Shown: one piece after another, positions 51,424-60,783 of the stretch
How the letters are laid out: the number at the start of each line of letters is the position of its first letter
Numbering within the stretch: position 1 is the first letter of the stretch
Source of the DNA: Bog-473 sp963783965
Lineage (GTDB): Bacteria; Actinomycetota; Acidimicrobiia; Acidimicrobiales; RAAP-2
Length of the DNA: 64,000 nt
Direction: 5' to 3'
Assembly (NCBI GenBank): GCA_963783965.1
Contig: CAWAPQ010000006.1
Span: 143,451-207,450 of the forward strand
Translations under genes and position numbers: made by a program
The notes under the pieces: model-generated
The model's input: the letters and a program-made list of their open reading frames with translations, nothing else
What the model was told of the DNA's origin: nothing
The model's database searches: none

Positions 51424-52590
51424 ATGGAGTCGTCGCAGGAGGGCCGGGAGGAGGCGCCTGACACCGGGTCGTTCGGCGAGGCGGCGGCCTTCCGGGCCGA
51501 GCTGCGGGCCTGGTTGGCGGAGCACCTCACGCCCGAGGTGGTGGCGGCGGGCGGGCACCAGGGCGAGGGCGAGTCCCTCGAGATCCTGCGGGCCTGGAAC
51601 CGGACGCTGGCCGACGGCGGGTGGGCGGCGCCGTCGTGGCCGGTCGAGCACGGCGGGCGCGGGGCCGGCATCCCCGAGCAGCTGGCCTACCTGGAGGAGA
51701 CCAACCGGGTGCGGGCGCCCGGGCCGGTCAACGTGATCGGCGTCTCCAACATCGCGCCGGCCATCATGCAGTTCGGCACGCCCGAGCAGCAGGAGCGCTT
51801 CCTCCAGCCCATGCTGCGCGGCGACGAGATCTGGTCGCAGGGCATGTCCGAGCCCGACGCCGGCTCGGACCTGGCCTCGCTGCGCACGGCCGCGGTCGAG
51901 GACGGCGACGACTTCGTGATCAACGGGCAGAAGACGTGGAACTCGCTCGGGCACTTCGCCGACTGGTGCCAGCTCTACGTGCGCACCGACCCGACGGCCA
52001 AGAAGCACGCCGGCATCACGTGCTTCCTGGTCGATCTGCGCACGCCGGGCATCGAGGCGCGGCCGCTGACGACGATCACGGGCGGGCAGACCTTCGCCGA
52101 GCTCTTCTTCACCGACGCCCGCGTGCCGCGCTCCGCCATGTTGGGGCCGCTGCACGCCGGCTGGTCGGTGGCCATGACGACGCTGAGCTTCGAGCGGGCC
52201 GGCGTGGCGCGCCTGCACCTGGGGCTGGCCAACCGGCTCGACGAGCTGCTGGCCGACCCGCGGGCCAAGGCGGGCCTGAAGGACCCGGTGCTGCGGCAGC
52301 GCCTGGCCGGCATGTACGCGGACATCCGCTGCATGCGTTTTTTGACCGAGCGGTCGCTGTCCGATCCGGCGGCGGCCGGTGCGGGCGGTTCACTGGCCAA
52401 GCTGTCGTGGGCCCACTGCGACCAGGAGCTGGCGGCGCTGGCCGTGGACCTCATCGGTCTGGATTCGCTCGTCGGGTCGGACCGGTGGGGCGAGAACCTG
52501 CTGGCGGTGCGCCAGGCCTCCATCGCCGGCGGGACGACCGAGATCAACAAGAACATCGTCGGCGAGCACGTGCTGGGCTTGCCGCGGTGA
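51424..52590 (+). CDS. Acyl-CoA dehydrogenase
   Basis: The 388-residue protein starts MESSQEGREEAPDTGSFGEA. WSQGMSEPDAGSDLASLRTA is the FAD-binding signature, and FVINGQKTWNSLGHFADWCQ the central block. IAGGTTEINKNIVGEHVLGL is the C-terminal helix with the T-E-I flavin-contact motif. It belongs to the branch with Asp/Glu variation used for branched, aromatic or steroid-derived acyl-CoAs. It overlaps the acyl-CoA ligase start by 4 bp, so ligase and dehydrogenase act in sequence on the same acid. Confidence 0.92.
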   Translation: MESSQEGREEAPDTGSFGEAAAFRAELRAWLAEHLTPEVVAAGGHQGEGESLEILRAWNRTLADGGWAAPSWPVEHGGRGAGIPEQLAYLEETNRVRAPGPVNVIGVSNIAPAIMQFGTPEQQERFLQPMLRGDEIWSQGMSEPDAGSDLASLRTAAVEDGDDFVINGQKTWNSLGHFADWCQLYVRTDPTAKKHAGITCFLVDLRTPGIEARPLTTITGGQTFAELFFTDARVPRSAMLGPLHAGWSVAMTTLSFERAGVARLHLGLANRLDELLADPRAKAGLKDPVLRQRLAGMYADIRCMRFLTERSLSDPAAAGAGGSLAKLSWAHCDQELAALAVDLIGLDSLVGSDRWGENLLAVRQASIAGGTTEINKNIVGEHVLGLPR

Positions 52591-54194
52591 CACCGCCGAC
52601 ACCACCCGAGGTGCGAGGGTTCTGGGCCGCCGCGGCGGCGGAGCCCGCACCGCGTCGCCGTCATCGACCCCGACGGCCGGGAGTGGACGGCCGGCGAGAT
52701 CGGCGCAGCAGGCCAACCAGCTCGTGCACGCCCTGCGGGCGCGCGGGCTCCAGCCGGGCGACCCGCTGGCCACCCTGCTGCCCAACCGGGCCGAAGTCCT
52801 GGTGGTGCTCATGGCCCTGTTCCAGGCCGGGTGGAACTTCGTCCCGCTCAACAGCAACCTGACGGTGGCCGAGGTCTCGTACATCCTCGGGGACGCCGGC
52901 GCCAAGGCGCTGGTGGCCGACGAGCGGTTCGCCGCCGTGGCCGGCGCCGCCGCCCTCGACGCGGGCGTGCCCGAAGAGGGGCGCATCTCCGTGCGGCGGG
53001 GGCAACGGGCTCCACGAGCGCGATCCCGGGCTTCACCCCCCTCGACGTCGTGCTGGCCGGCCACCCCGACCGTCCACCGGCGGACCGGATCGCCGGGCAG
53101 TTCATGCAGTACACGTCGGGCACCACCGGTCGCCCGAAGGCGGTCCAGCGCACGCTCCCCTCGTTCGACCCCGAGACCTGGGTGCAGGTCTTCAGCGGCA
53201 ACCTGTTGCGCTACGACATTGAGCCGGGCGGCGACGCGGTGCATCTGGTGACGTCGCCGATGTACCACATGTCGCCGCTCTCGTTCGGCTACTTCTCGGC
53301 GCACTTCGAGCATCCCGTGGTGCTCATGGAGAAGTGGGACGCCGAGGAGGCGCTGCGGCTCATTGCGCGCTACCGGGTCACCGACACCGCCATGGTGCCC
53401 ACCCAGTTGCACCGGCTCATGCAGCTCCCCGAGGACGTGCGCGCCCGCTACGACGTCTCCTCCCTCCGCCAGGTGATCCACGCCGCCGCACCCTGCCCGA
53501 TCGACCTCAAGCGGAGGCTGTTCGACTGGCTGGGACCGGTGATCTACGAGTTCTACGGCGCCACGGAGGGCGGCGGCACGCTGGCCAAGCCCCAGGACTG
53601 GCTGGCCCATCCCGGCACGGTCGGTCGCCCCTGGCAGGGGGCCGACGTCAAGGTGCTCGACGACGAGGGCAACGAGGTGGCCCCGCGGGCACGGTGGGCA
53701 CCGTCTACATGAAGCTCATGGGCGGCGACTTCCGCTACAAGGGCGACGACGAGAAGACGGCCGCCAGCCGGCAGGGCGACTACTTCACCGTCGGCGACAT
53801 GGGCGAGCTCGACGAGGACGGCTTCTTGTACCTGCGCGACCGCAAAATCGACATGATCATTTCCGGGGGCGTGAACGTGTACCCGGCCGAGGTGGAGGCG
53901 GCGCTGCTGTCGCACCCCGCGGTCGGCGACGCCGCCGTCTTCGGGATCCCCGACGAGGACTGGGGCGAGCAGGTCAAGGCCGTGGTCGAACCGGCTCCCG
54001 GCTCGGCGGCGTCGCCAGAGCTGGCCGAGGAACTGCAGGCGTACTGCCTGACCCAGTTGGCCAAGTACAAGTGCCCGCGCAGCATCGACTTCACCGAAGC
54101 CATGCCGCGTGATCCCAACGGCAAGCTCTACAAGCGGCGGCTGCGGGACCCGTACTGGGAAGCCGGCGAGCGCGAGGTGGAGCGCGAGGCGTAG
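52587..54194 (+). pseudogene. Acyl-CoA synthetase (AMP-binding), interrupted by four frame changes
   Basis: The start GTG 52587 overlaps the dehydrogenase stop. Conserved sequence runs through three frames: RGFWAAAAAEP, then HRVAVIDPDGREWTA from 52648, ANQLVHALRARG from about 52705, TSAIPGFTPLDVVLAG from about 53015, and GTVGTVYMKLMGGDFRYKGD from about 53690. The AMP-binding motif (QYTSGTTGRPKAV), the YEFYGATEGGG motif and the C-terminal DRKIDMIISGGVNVYPAEVE are intact. Repaired, it is about 535 residues and activates a carboxylic acid with ATP and CoA. The two extra bases and two missing bases nearly cancel, as random indel errors would. Confidence 0.85.
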
Positions 54195-54310
54195 GACGTC
54201 GCGCACCGGCCGCACTGCTCTCGAGACGGGCCTGTCGGCACCACTCGGTCCACCCGGTCCACCCCTACGAGGTCCCGCTGGTCACAAAGGTGGCGCGACG
54301 GTCCCTCTCT

Positions 54311-56255
54311 TCATGCGCCACCGAATTGGTAGTGCCCACGGTCGATGTGCCGGGTCCACTCCCAGTACTGGTCGAGCGGCCACGGAGACAGCGTGAAGAC
54401 CTTGCCTTCGCGGTTCTTGTAGTGGCTGTGCGTGATGGCGGGATGGGACCACACCAGCTGGCCGATCTCTTCCTGATAGCGATCGGCATACTCCTCGTGC
54501 GCCTCCGCACGCACCTCGCACCACAGGGCGCCTGACGCCAACGTCTCGCGCATGGCCTCCAGGGCGTAGTGGACCTGGAACTCGGAGTGGTAGAAGAGGC
54601 TGGCGCCGAAAGCCAGGTTCGTTCCCGGGCCGTAGATGCAGAAGAGGTTCGGGAAGTTCGGCATCGTGATGCCGAGGTACGCCGTGGGCTCGTCCCCCCA
54701 CTGGTCGTGCAGCGAGATGCCGTTGCGGCCGGTGACGTGCATGGAGGCCAGGAACTCGTTGTGGCGGAACCCGGTGGCGTAGCAGATGACGTCGGCCGGA
54801 ACGTGATCCCCGTCCGTCGTGACAATGCCGTCGGGGACCACCCGCTCGATCCCCGTCCGGACCAGCTCGACGTTCGGCCGCTGGAGGGTCCGCAGCCAGG
54901 TGCCGTCGTCCTGCAGGATGCGCTTGCCCGTGGCCGGATAGTCCGGCACGACCTTCTCCAACAGGTCCGGGTCGTCACCGACGATCGATCGCATGGAGGC
55001 CACCAGCCCCATCGCCCGCTTGGCGTTGAGGGCGTTGATCGATTGGTGCGTCGGGTCCTCGTGCTCAGGGTCGATCCGGTACATCTCCATACCGGCTGCG
55101 ATGCCGGCGAAGGTCATGACGAACCGGTACCACCGTCCGTAGAAGGGCAGGTGCCGCAGCGCCCAGGCGTCTCCGTCGGGCACGGGGGAGTGGTAGAGCC
55201 GGTTCGGAAGGATCCACTGTGCGGTGCGCTGGAAGATGGTCAGCTGTTCGACGTCGTCTGCGATGGCGGGTCCGATCTGGAACCCGCTGGCGCCGGCGCC
55301 CACGAGCGCGAACCTGGTCCCCTGCAGGTCCAGGTGCTCCGGCCAGCGCGCCGAGTGGAAGGACGGTCCGGCGAAGGTGTCCATGCCCGGGATCTCGGGC
55401 AGCCTGGGCAGATTGAGCGAGCCCACGGCGCTGATGACGAAGCGCGCCCGCAGCTCGCTCTCCGAGCCGTCCGCAGTGCGCAGGCCCACCCGCCACATCG
55501 ACTGGTCGTCCTGCCACTCCAACTCGGTCACCGCCGTCTCGAAGCGGCAGTGCGGCAACAGGTCGTATTTGTCGACGATGGCGCCGAAGTACGCGCACAG
55601 TTCCGGCTGTCTGGCAGTAGTACTCGCTCCAGAATTCGGCCGGCTCGAAGGAGAAGCAGTACTGGTGACTCCCGACATCCACCCGGGCTCCGGGGTACCT
55701 GTTCTCCCACCAGGTGCCTCCGGGCCCCCCGTTCTTGTCGATGATGGTGAAGGGCAGTCCCGCCTGCTGCAGGCGGATGCCGGCCAGAATCCCGCCCATG
55801 CCACAGCCGATGACCACGACCGGTGACCCGGCCTTCTCGCCTTCGGAGACTCCGTCACCCCACGTGATCTCTCCGCTGTCCCCGCCCTCGAACTGCAGAT
55901 CGTCGAACAGCAGGCCGGCCAGCCGGCCCTCGACGGGACGTCGCCCGAGGAAGCTCATCATCTCCAGCAACACATCCCGGGAGAGATCGACCGGGACGCA
56001 CCCACCGTCGCGATAGGCGGCGATGGCGGGAAGGGCTCGACGTCGCACCTCCGCCATGTCCTCCTCCGACATCGCACCCTGAATATCCAGTGACATCCCC
56101 ACATTCGGCTGGATCTCGCCCCGCACCCACGACAGGTCGCCGGTCATGTGCACGAGCGAGCACAGAAGGGCCGGGACACTGACCTCGGCCAGGGCGCCCG
56201 CGATGACCTCATCGCCGTCGTCGAATGGCTCCCCGGCAAATCGGTTCCTCGTCAC
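54311..56255 (-). pseudogene. Flavin-dependent Baeyer-Villiger-type monooxygenase, frameshifted
   Basis: The N-terminal frame (56255 to about 55620) has an extension of about 135 residues, then VVVIGCGMGGILAGIRLQQA (FAD) and GTWWENRYPGARVDVGSHQY. The C-terminal frame (from about 55615 to the stop at 54311) has the BVMO fingerprint FAGPSFHSARWP (FxGxxxHxxxWP), a second Rossmann motif (FALVGAGASGFQIGPAIADD) and DVICYATGFRHNEF. The break lies at about 55610-55620. Repaired, it is about 647 residues. Enzymes of this kind insert oxygen into ketones using NADPH. The long N-terminal extension, helical and acidic, occurs in some relatives. It lies on the same strand as the Liv genes. Confidence 0.85.
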
Positions 56256-56405
56256 GCCGGGACATCCTCGCCGCCGCGCCCCCGGAGGGCAATCGGCTCG
56301 GAGCGTTCGGGACCGGACGAGCGCACGCCCACGATCGCCCGCACTCCCTGATTGGCGCGCACCATCGCGCTAATCACGAAGGTCCGACGCCCGAAGAAGA
56401 ACAGG

Positions 56406-57026
56406 TCAGAGGACCTCGCCCTCGGACGGCTGTCCCTTCGGTGGAGCAGCCCAGTGCGCCCGCAGGTCCGCCAGCCACCCGGGGAATTCGAGCGGGGGGT
56501 CGGGCAACGCCTCGGCGCCCTGCGCCGCCAGTGCTGCCTCGTAGGCCTCCGGCTCGTCCCCCCAGCTGCGCGGATCGCCCATCATCACCTCGAACATGAC
56601 GGCGCCCTCGGGGCCGGCCACCACCGGGCCGAACGCGGCGCCGAGCGGCAGCTCGATGTGCGTGCCCGCCGGGCAGCGACGACCGCCGAAGCTCACCTCC
56701 CCCTCCAGGACGAAGACGACGTGCGGTGAGAAGTGGCCGTGCCGGCGCACCACCATGCCCGGGTCGTAGCGGGCGTAGATGGTCAGGTACTGGGGGTCGG
56801 GCGAGAAGGCCAGCCACTTCTCCCACACCTGGGCGACGGAGCCATCGGCGTTGCGCTGGGCCTTGATCGCCTGCCAGGGCACCTCGGGGTCGTCCAGGTG
56901 GCGGAAGGTGGGCTCCAGGCCCTCGACCTTCGGAGAGGGCGGCGGCGTTGGCGCCGCCTCGGCCGTGGGTGCGACGGGGACTCCTCGGTGTCCCGACAGC
57001 GGATGCAGCCGACGGGGCCACCGCAT
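56406..57026 (-). CDS. Cupin-domain protein coupled to LivF
   Basis: ATG 57026 overlaps the LivF stop (TGATG), so translation is coupled. The 206-residue protein has a Pro/Ala-rich start and a cupin core: YARYDPGMVVRRHGHFSPHV with candidate His ligands, then FVLEGEVSFGGRRCPAGTHI and ELPLGAAFGPVVAGPEGAVM. The core resembles acetylacetone-cleaving-enzyme-like or anti-sigma ChrR-like cupins. A metal-dependent role on the imported substrate is likely but unspecified. The 150 bp before the BVMO start (56256-56405) show no gene. Confidence 0.78.
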   Translation of the reverse strand: MRWPRRLHPLSGHRGVPVAPTAEAAPTPPPSPKVEGLEPTFRHLDDPEVPWQAIKAQRNADGSVAQVWEKWLAFSPDPQYLTIYARYDPGMVVRRHGHFSPHVVFVLEGEVSFGGRRCPAGTHIELPLGAAFGPVVAGPEGAVMFEVMMGDPRSWGDEPEAYEAALAAQGAEALPDPPLEFPGWLADLRAHWAAPPKGQPSEGEVL

Positions 57027-57727
57027 CAGGGACCGACCTCAATGCCGAGGTACCGCTCGAACACCTCTTCCCCCTGTAGGTCGGACGCCGCACCCGAGTG
57101 GACGACCTGGCCGCGGTTCATGATGTAGGCCGTGTCCGCGAGCTCGAGCGCACGGGTCACGTACTGCTCGACGAGCAGCAGGGCCGTGCCTCCGGCGACG
57201 ATCTGCCTGAGCGCGTCGAACACCCGGTCCACGAGGAGCGGCGAGAGTCCGAGTGACGCCTCGTCGACCACGACGATCCTCGGATTCATGAGGTAGGCCC
57301 GCACCAGTGAGAGCATCTGCTGCTCGCCGCCGCTGAGGCTGCCCGCCTGTTGCCCCAGGCGCGCCGCGAGGACCGGGAACTGATCGCCCGCCTTGACCAG
57401 GCTTTCCCTCTCCTTGCCCTTGGGCGAGTTCAGGACGATGTTCTCCTTGACGGTGAGTGAGGGGAAGATGCCGTGCCCTTCGGGCAGGTGGCAGAGACCG
57501 CGTCGGGCCATGGCGTAGGGCTTGAGCCCGGTCACGTCCTCCCCGTCGAGCAGGACACGGCCGCTGATCGGCCGGATCAGGCCGGAAGCGGCGCGCAGGG
57601 TCGTCGTCTTGCCCGCGCCGTTGGGTCCGAGGAGCGCCACGACACCTGAGTCGGGCACCGAGAGCGAGACATCGCGCAGCACCACCGTCTCGCCGTAGCC
57701 GGCCGTGATTCCCTCGAGCTCAAGCAT
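57026..57727 (-). CDS. livF: Branched-chain amino acid-type ABC transporter ATPase, LivF
   Basis: From ATG 57727 (MLELEGITAGYGETVVLRDV) the protein has 233 residues. Walker A (LLGPNGAGKTTTLRAASGLI), the signature motif (SLSGGEQQMLSLVRAYL) and Walker B (RIVVVDEASLGLSPLLVD) are intact. LCHLPEGHGIFPSLTVKENI is the LivF-type Q-loop region. It overlaps LivG by 8 bp and the cupin by 1 bp. It powers uptake with LivG through the fused LivH-LivM permease. Confidence 0.92.
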   Translation of the reverse strand: MLELEGITAGYGETVVLRDVSLSVPDSGVVALLGPNGAGKTTTLRAASGLIRPISGRVLLDGEDVTGLKPYAMARRGLCHLPEGHGIFPSLTVKENIVLNSPKGKERESLVKAGDQFPVLAARLGQQAGSLSGGEQQMLSLVRAYLMNPRIVVVDEASLGLSPLLVDRVFDALRQIVAGGTALLLVEQYVTRALELADTAYIMNRGQVVHSGAASDLQGEEVFERYLGIEVGP

Positions 57728-58542
57728 CGTCCGCTCCCCCGGGAGGGGACGCACCAAGTGGAGGCGCACCGGCTAGGGCGGCATCGGCCATGCCGTCCTC
57801 TGAGCCGAGATACGCGTTGCGCACAGCGGGGCTCGCCAGCATGGCAGCCGCCGAGCCCTCGAAGATCATCTGGCCGAAGTCGAGCACGTAGATGTTCTGG
57901 CAGACCTGACGCACCAGCGCCATGTCGTGCTCGACCAGGAGGATGCCGACGCCTCGCTCGACGACCGCGCCCGTCAGGATCTCCCCGAAGCGCCTGGTCT
58001 CGCCGGCGTCGAGGCCCGAGGACGGTTCATCGAGCAACAAGAGGTCGAACGGCCCGGCGAGCACGCGCGCCAGCTCGACCATCCGGCGCTGACCGGTCGG
58101 GAGCAGCCCGGCCTGGAGGTCCGCCAGGGGTCCGATACCGGTGAGCTCTATCGCGTCCTCGACGGCTCCGCGTACCGTGGCACGCTGCGCGCTGCTGCTC
58201 ACCAGCTGGCGTGCCGGGTTCGCCCCGGCCAGCGACGCCTCCCGGCCGAGGGCCACGTTCTCACGCACTGTGAGGGAGGAGAACAGCTCGACCCGCTGGA
58301 AGGACCGACCGAGGCCGAGTCGGGAGCGTCCGGAGGCTCCCAGCGATGAGACGTCGCGTCCGTGCAGCATGATCTCGCCGTCGCTCGGCCTCACCAGTCC
58401 CGAGCACGCGTTGAAGGTCGTCGTCTTTCCGGCGCCGTTCGGCCCGACGAGGCCGGTGATCGATTCCATCGGCGCCGTGAGGCTCACCTCCTGCACGGCG
58501 CTGCACACCGCCGAAGCGGACGGAGAGACCCCGGACCTCCAA
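57720..58542 (-). CDS. livG: ABC transporter ATPase, LivG (frame change near N-terminus)
   Basis: The main frame from 58496 has Walker A (GLVGPNGAGKTTTFNACSGL), the Q-loop GLGRSFQRVELFSSLTVREN, a signature variant (LLPTGQRRMVELARVLAG, TGQ in place of SGG-Q) and Walker B (FDLLLLDEPSSGLDAGETRR). The first strand (LEVRGLSVRFGGV) is in a neighbouring frame at 58542-58504, so a one-base insertion near 58503 is likely. The stop overlaps livF. It may be a separate protein beginning near TTG 58542, or it may have been fused to the permease, whose frame overlaps it. Confidence 0.82.
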
Positions 58543-60562
58543 GCCCGATGGCCACTCCAGGCGGGTTGCCCACGGCGGCCCCGGTCGCGGCAACCGCGAC
58601 GAGTCCAGTGTCCCGGCGGGCGGTGTCCTCTTCGGTGGCGGCGGCGTCCACCACGGCGCGCCGTATCTGCTCGGTGGTCACCGTCTCCTCCGGCCGGCGG
58701 CCGCCGAGGCGGTCGAGGAGTTGGCGGACGCGCAAGGGCACGGCCGCCGTCCTGCTCTCGAACACTGCATAGGTGGCCGCCAAGACGCCGAAGAGGATCT
58801 GGAGGTACGTGGTGACGTTGCTGGAGGTGAAGTACCCGGGAATGATGGACACGCCGAGCGCGGCGATCAACGCGTACCACGGCTCCCCGCCGATGGCGAT
58901 GACGACGAGAGCGACATAGACGAGTGACTCGAACGGGTCGTAGTTGGCCCCGACCGCGTAGTGGAACTCGACGGCGATCAGGGCACCGGCGAGGCTGGCG
59001 AACCCGGCCGAGAGGCAGAAGACGAGGACCTTGATCACGTTGGTCGTGGCACCTTGCGTCTCGAGCGCCAGCGGCGAGTCCGCCAACGCGCCCAGGAGAC
59101 GACCCAGGCGGCTGCGCTGGATCACCATGATGACGGCTGTGCTGAGCACCGCCGCGACCAGAAGCACGTAATAGAAGCCCTTGTCCGACGCGAGCGAGAG
59201 GCCGAAGATGCTGACGTCCGGTCGCGGCGCCGGAATCCCCGACGTCGTCAATCCGAACATGAGGTTCGTCGAATAGAAGAGGTACTGGAGCAAAATCCCG
59301 AAGCCCAGTGTCGCCAGGGCGAGGAACAGGCCCGACAGCCGGATGGCCGGGATCGCAACGATCGCCCCCACCGGGAGGGCGATGAGCATGGCGAACAGCA
59401 GAGCCAGGAGCCACGGCAGGTGGTAGCTGTCGGAGAAGTGCGCGAAGGCGGCAGCGCCGACCGCGGCGAACGCGAGGTGGCACAGCGAGATCTGGCCCGA
59501 CACGCGCACGAGGAGCCCCAACGACAGCAGGAGAATGGCATCGGCCAGGAAGCTGGCCCAGATGGCCAGATCGTCGCCCACCAGGTTCGGGATCAGGCAG
59601 AGGACGACGAGCCCGATCGCGAACGTGACGCCCCGGACCCGCCACGGCGCGTACCAGGACTTCTTGACCGGCAGCGTGGTCACGACCCGGCGCTCGGCCA
59701 GCTTCGCCTTGGGCGTGACGCACAACGCCAGGAAGAGCACAATGAAGGGGATCGCCGGTGGCAGGCCGCTCAGCCACGTGATCGAGCCCGAGTACTTCGT
59801 GGCCAGGGACCCGGCGATACCGACGAGCAGTCCACCGAGGAACGTGAGCGGCAGGCTGGAGAAGGCGCCGATGGCGGCCGCTCCGAACGCGTAGACGACG
59901 AGGGTCGAGATGATGACGGCGTTCAGGCTGAGGCCGGGCGCCAGCAGGAGACCCGCCATGGAGCAGAACGTCATGGAGATGATCCAGGCCCAGCGCCGCA
60001 CACGTATCGGGTTCTCGCCCGTCATCGACAGGAGGTCGGGGTTGTCGACGACGCCTCGCATGGCGTAGCCCATGCGCACGGAGCGGAAGAACCAGTAGAG
60101 GACCGCGGTGGCGATGAGGGAGATGATCGTGACGGTGATCTGGTCCCATCCGACGTTCACGCCCAGGATCGGAACGGTCGACGTGGGCAGGAACGGTGGG
60201 AAGTTCACCTCGTTGTTCCCGTACCAGAGCTCACCGACGCCCAGGACGATGAGCAGGAGACCCACCGTCGCGACCACCCTCAAGGTGGCGCCGACCCGTT
60301 CGAGTGCCCGCCCGAGCAGTTCCATCAGCAGTCCCTCGGCCGGGCCGATGACCAGGACACACACCGCAGCAGCCAGACCCCACGGCCATCCGTGCTCGTC
60401 GTGCAGCCAGTAGAAGACGAAGACGGTGAGTGCGGCGATGGCGCCGTAGGCCAGGTTGAAGATGCCCGATGTCTTGTAGGCGAGCACGAGACCGACCCCC
60501 GCGAGCCCGTAGACCGCACCGGTGGCGATGCCGATCACGATGAACGGCAAGAAGTCCTGCAT
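58484..60562 (-). CDS. Fused LivH-LivM branched-chain amino acid-type ABC permease
   Basis: ATG 60562 follows GGGAGGTGAG. Residues 1-285 are a LivH permease (ASGIFN-like block YKTSGIFNLAYGAIAALTVF; GENPIRVRRWAWIISMTFCS). Residues from about 310 to 640 are a LivM permease (VSGQISLCHLAFAAVGAAAF; ALVVIAIGGEPWYALIAALG). About 17 helices are visible in one 692-residue chain. The last 45 residues run into the livG coding region and are probably the product of a frame error. A natural chain may end earlier or continue into LivG, as LivM-LivG fusions do in actinobacteria. It is the first gene of the transport operon. Confidence 0.88.
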   Translation of the reverse strand: MQDFLPFIVIGIATGAVYGLAGVGLVLAYKTSGIFNLAYGAIAALTVFVFYWLHDEHGWPWGLAAAVCVLVIGPAEGLLMELLGRALERVGATLRVVATVGLLLIVLGVGELWYGNNEVNFPPFLPTSTVPILGVNVGWDQITVTIISLIATAVLYWFFRSVRMGYAMRGVVDNPDLLSMTGENPIRVRRWAWIISMTFCSMAGLLLAPGLSLNAVIISTLVVYAFGAAAIGAFSSLPLTFLGGLLVGIAGSLATKYSGSITWLSGLPPAIPFIVLFLALCVTPKAKLAERRVVTTLPVKKSWYAPWRVRGVTFAIGLVVLCLIPNLVGDDLAIWASFLADAILLLSLGLLVRVSGQISLCHLAFAAVGAAAFAHFSDSYHLPWLLALLFAMLIALPVGAIVAIPAIRLSGLFLALATLGFGILLQYLFYSTNLMFGLTTSGIPAPRPDVSIFGLSLASDKGFYYVLLVAAVLSTAVIMVIQRSRLGRLLGALADSPLALETQGATTNVIKVLVFCLSAGFASLAGALIAVEFHYAVGANYDPFESLVYVALVVIAIGGEPWYALIAALGVSIIPGYFTSSNVTTYLQILFGVLAATYAVFESRTAAVPLRVRQLLDRLGGRRPEETVTTEQIRRAVVDAAATEEDTARRDTGLVAVAATGAAVGNPPGVAIGLGGPGSLRPLRRCAAPCRR

Positions 60563-60644
60563 CGCTCAGCTCACCTCCCTCGCTGATCCCCCTGCCCGCA
60601 GGCCATGGCCCTGCTCACGACCTCCATGCAGAGGTTCTTGTGCC

Positions 60645-60673
60645 AAGACAGGACACTAAGGGGTCGGTATAGT
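60645..60673 (+). promoter_or_regulatory. Probable promoter of the solute-binding protein gene
   Basis: AAGACA (60645-60650) and TATAGT (60668-60673) are separated by 17 bases, which is the right spacing for a housekeeping-type promoter. Transcription would begin near 60680, leaving a leader of about 104 bases. The leader contains the hairpin ACGGGGC/GCCCCGT (60724-60749). The region is divergent with the Liv permease gene. Confidence 0.45.
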
Positions 60674-60783
60674 CCGGAAAAGCGATAGGTGTGTGCCCGC
60701 TCGGGTCACCGAACGGGAGACGAACGGGGCGGGTGTGTGAACGCCCCGTCTGGGTGGGGCCGGGGGGCCCAAAGGGGGTGCAC

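Noticed and set aside
57720..60149. Single 809-codon minus-strand frame across LivG and the LivHM permease
   Set aside because: Only the LivG part is protein-like. The upstream two thirds is a shadow of the permease, which is clear in another frame.
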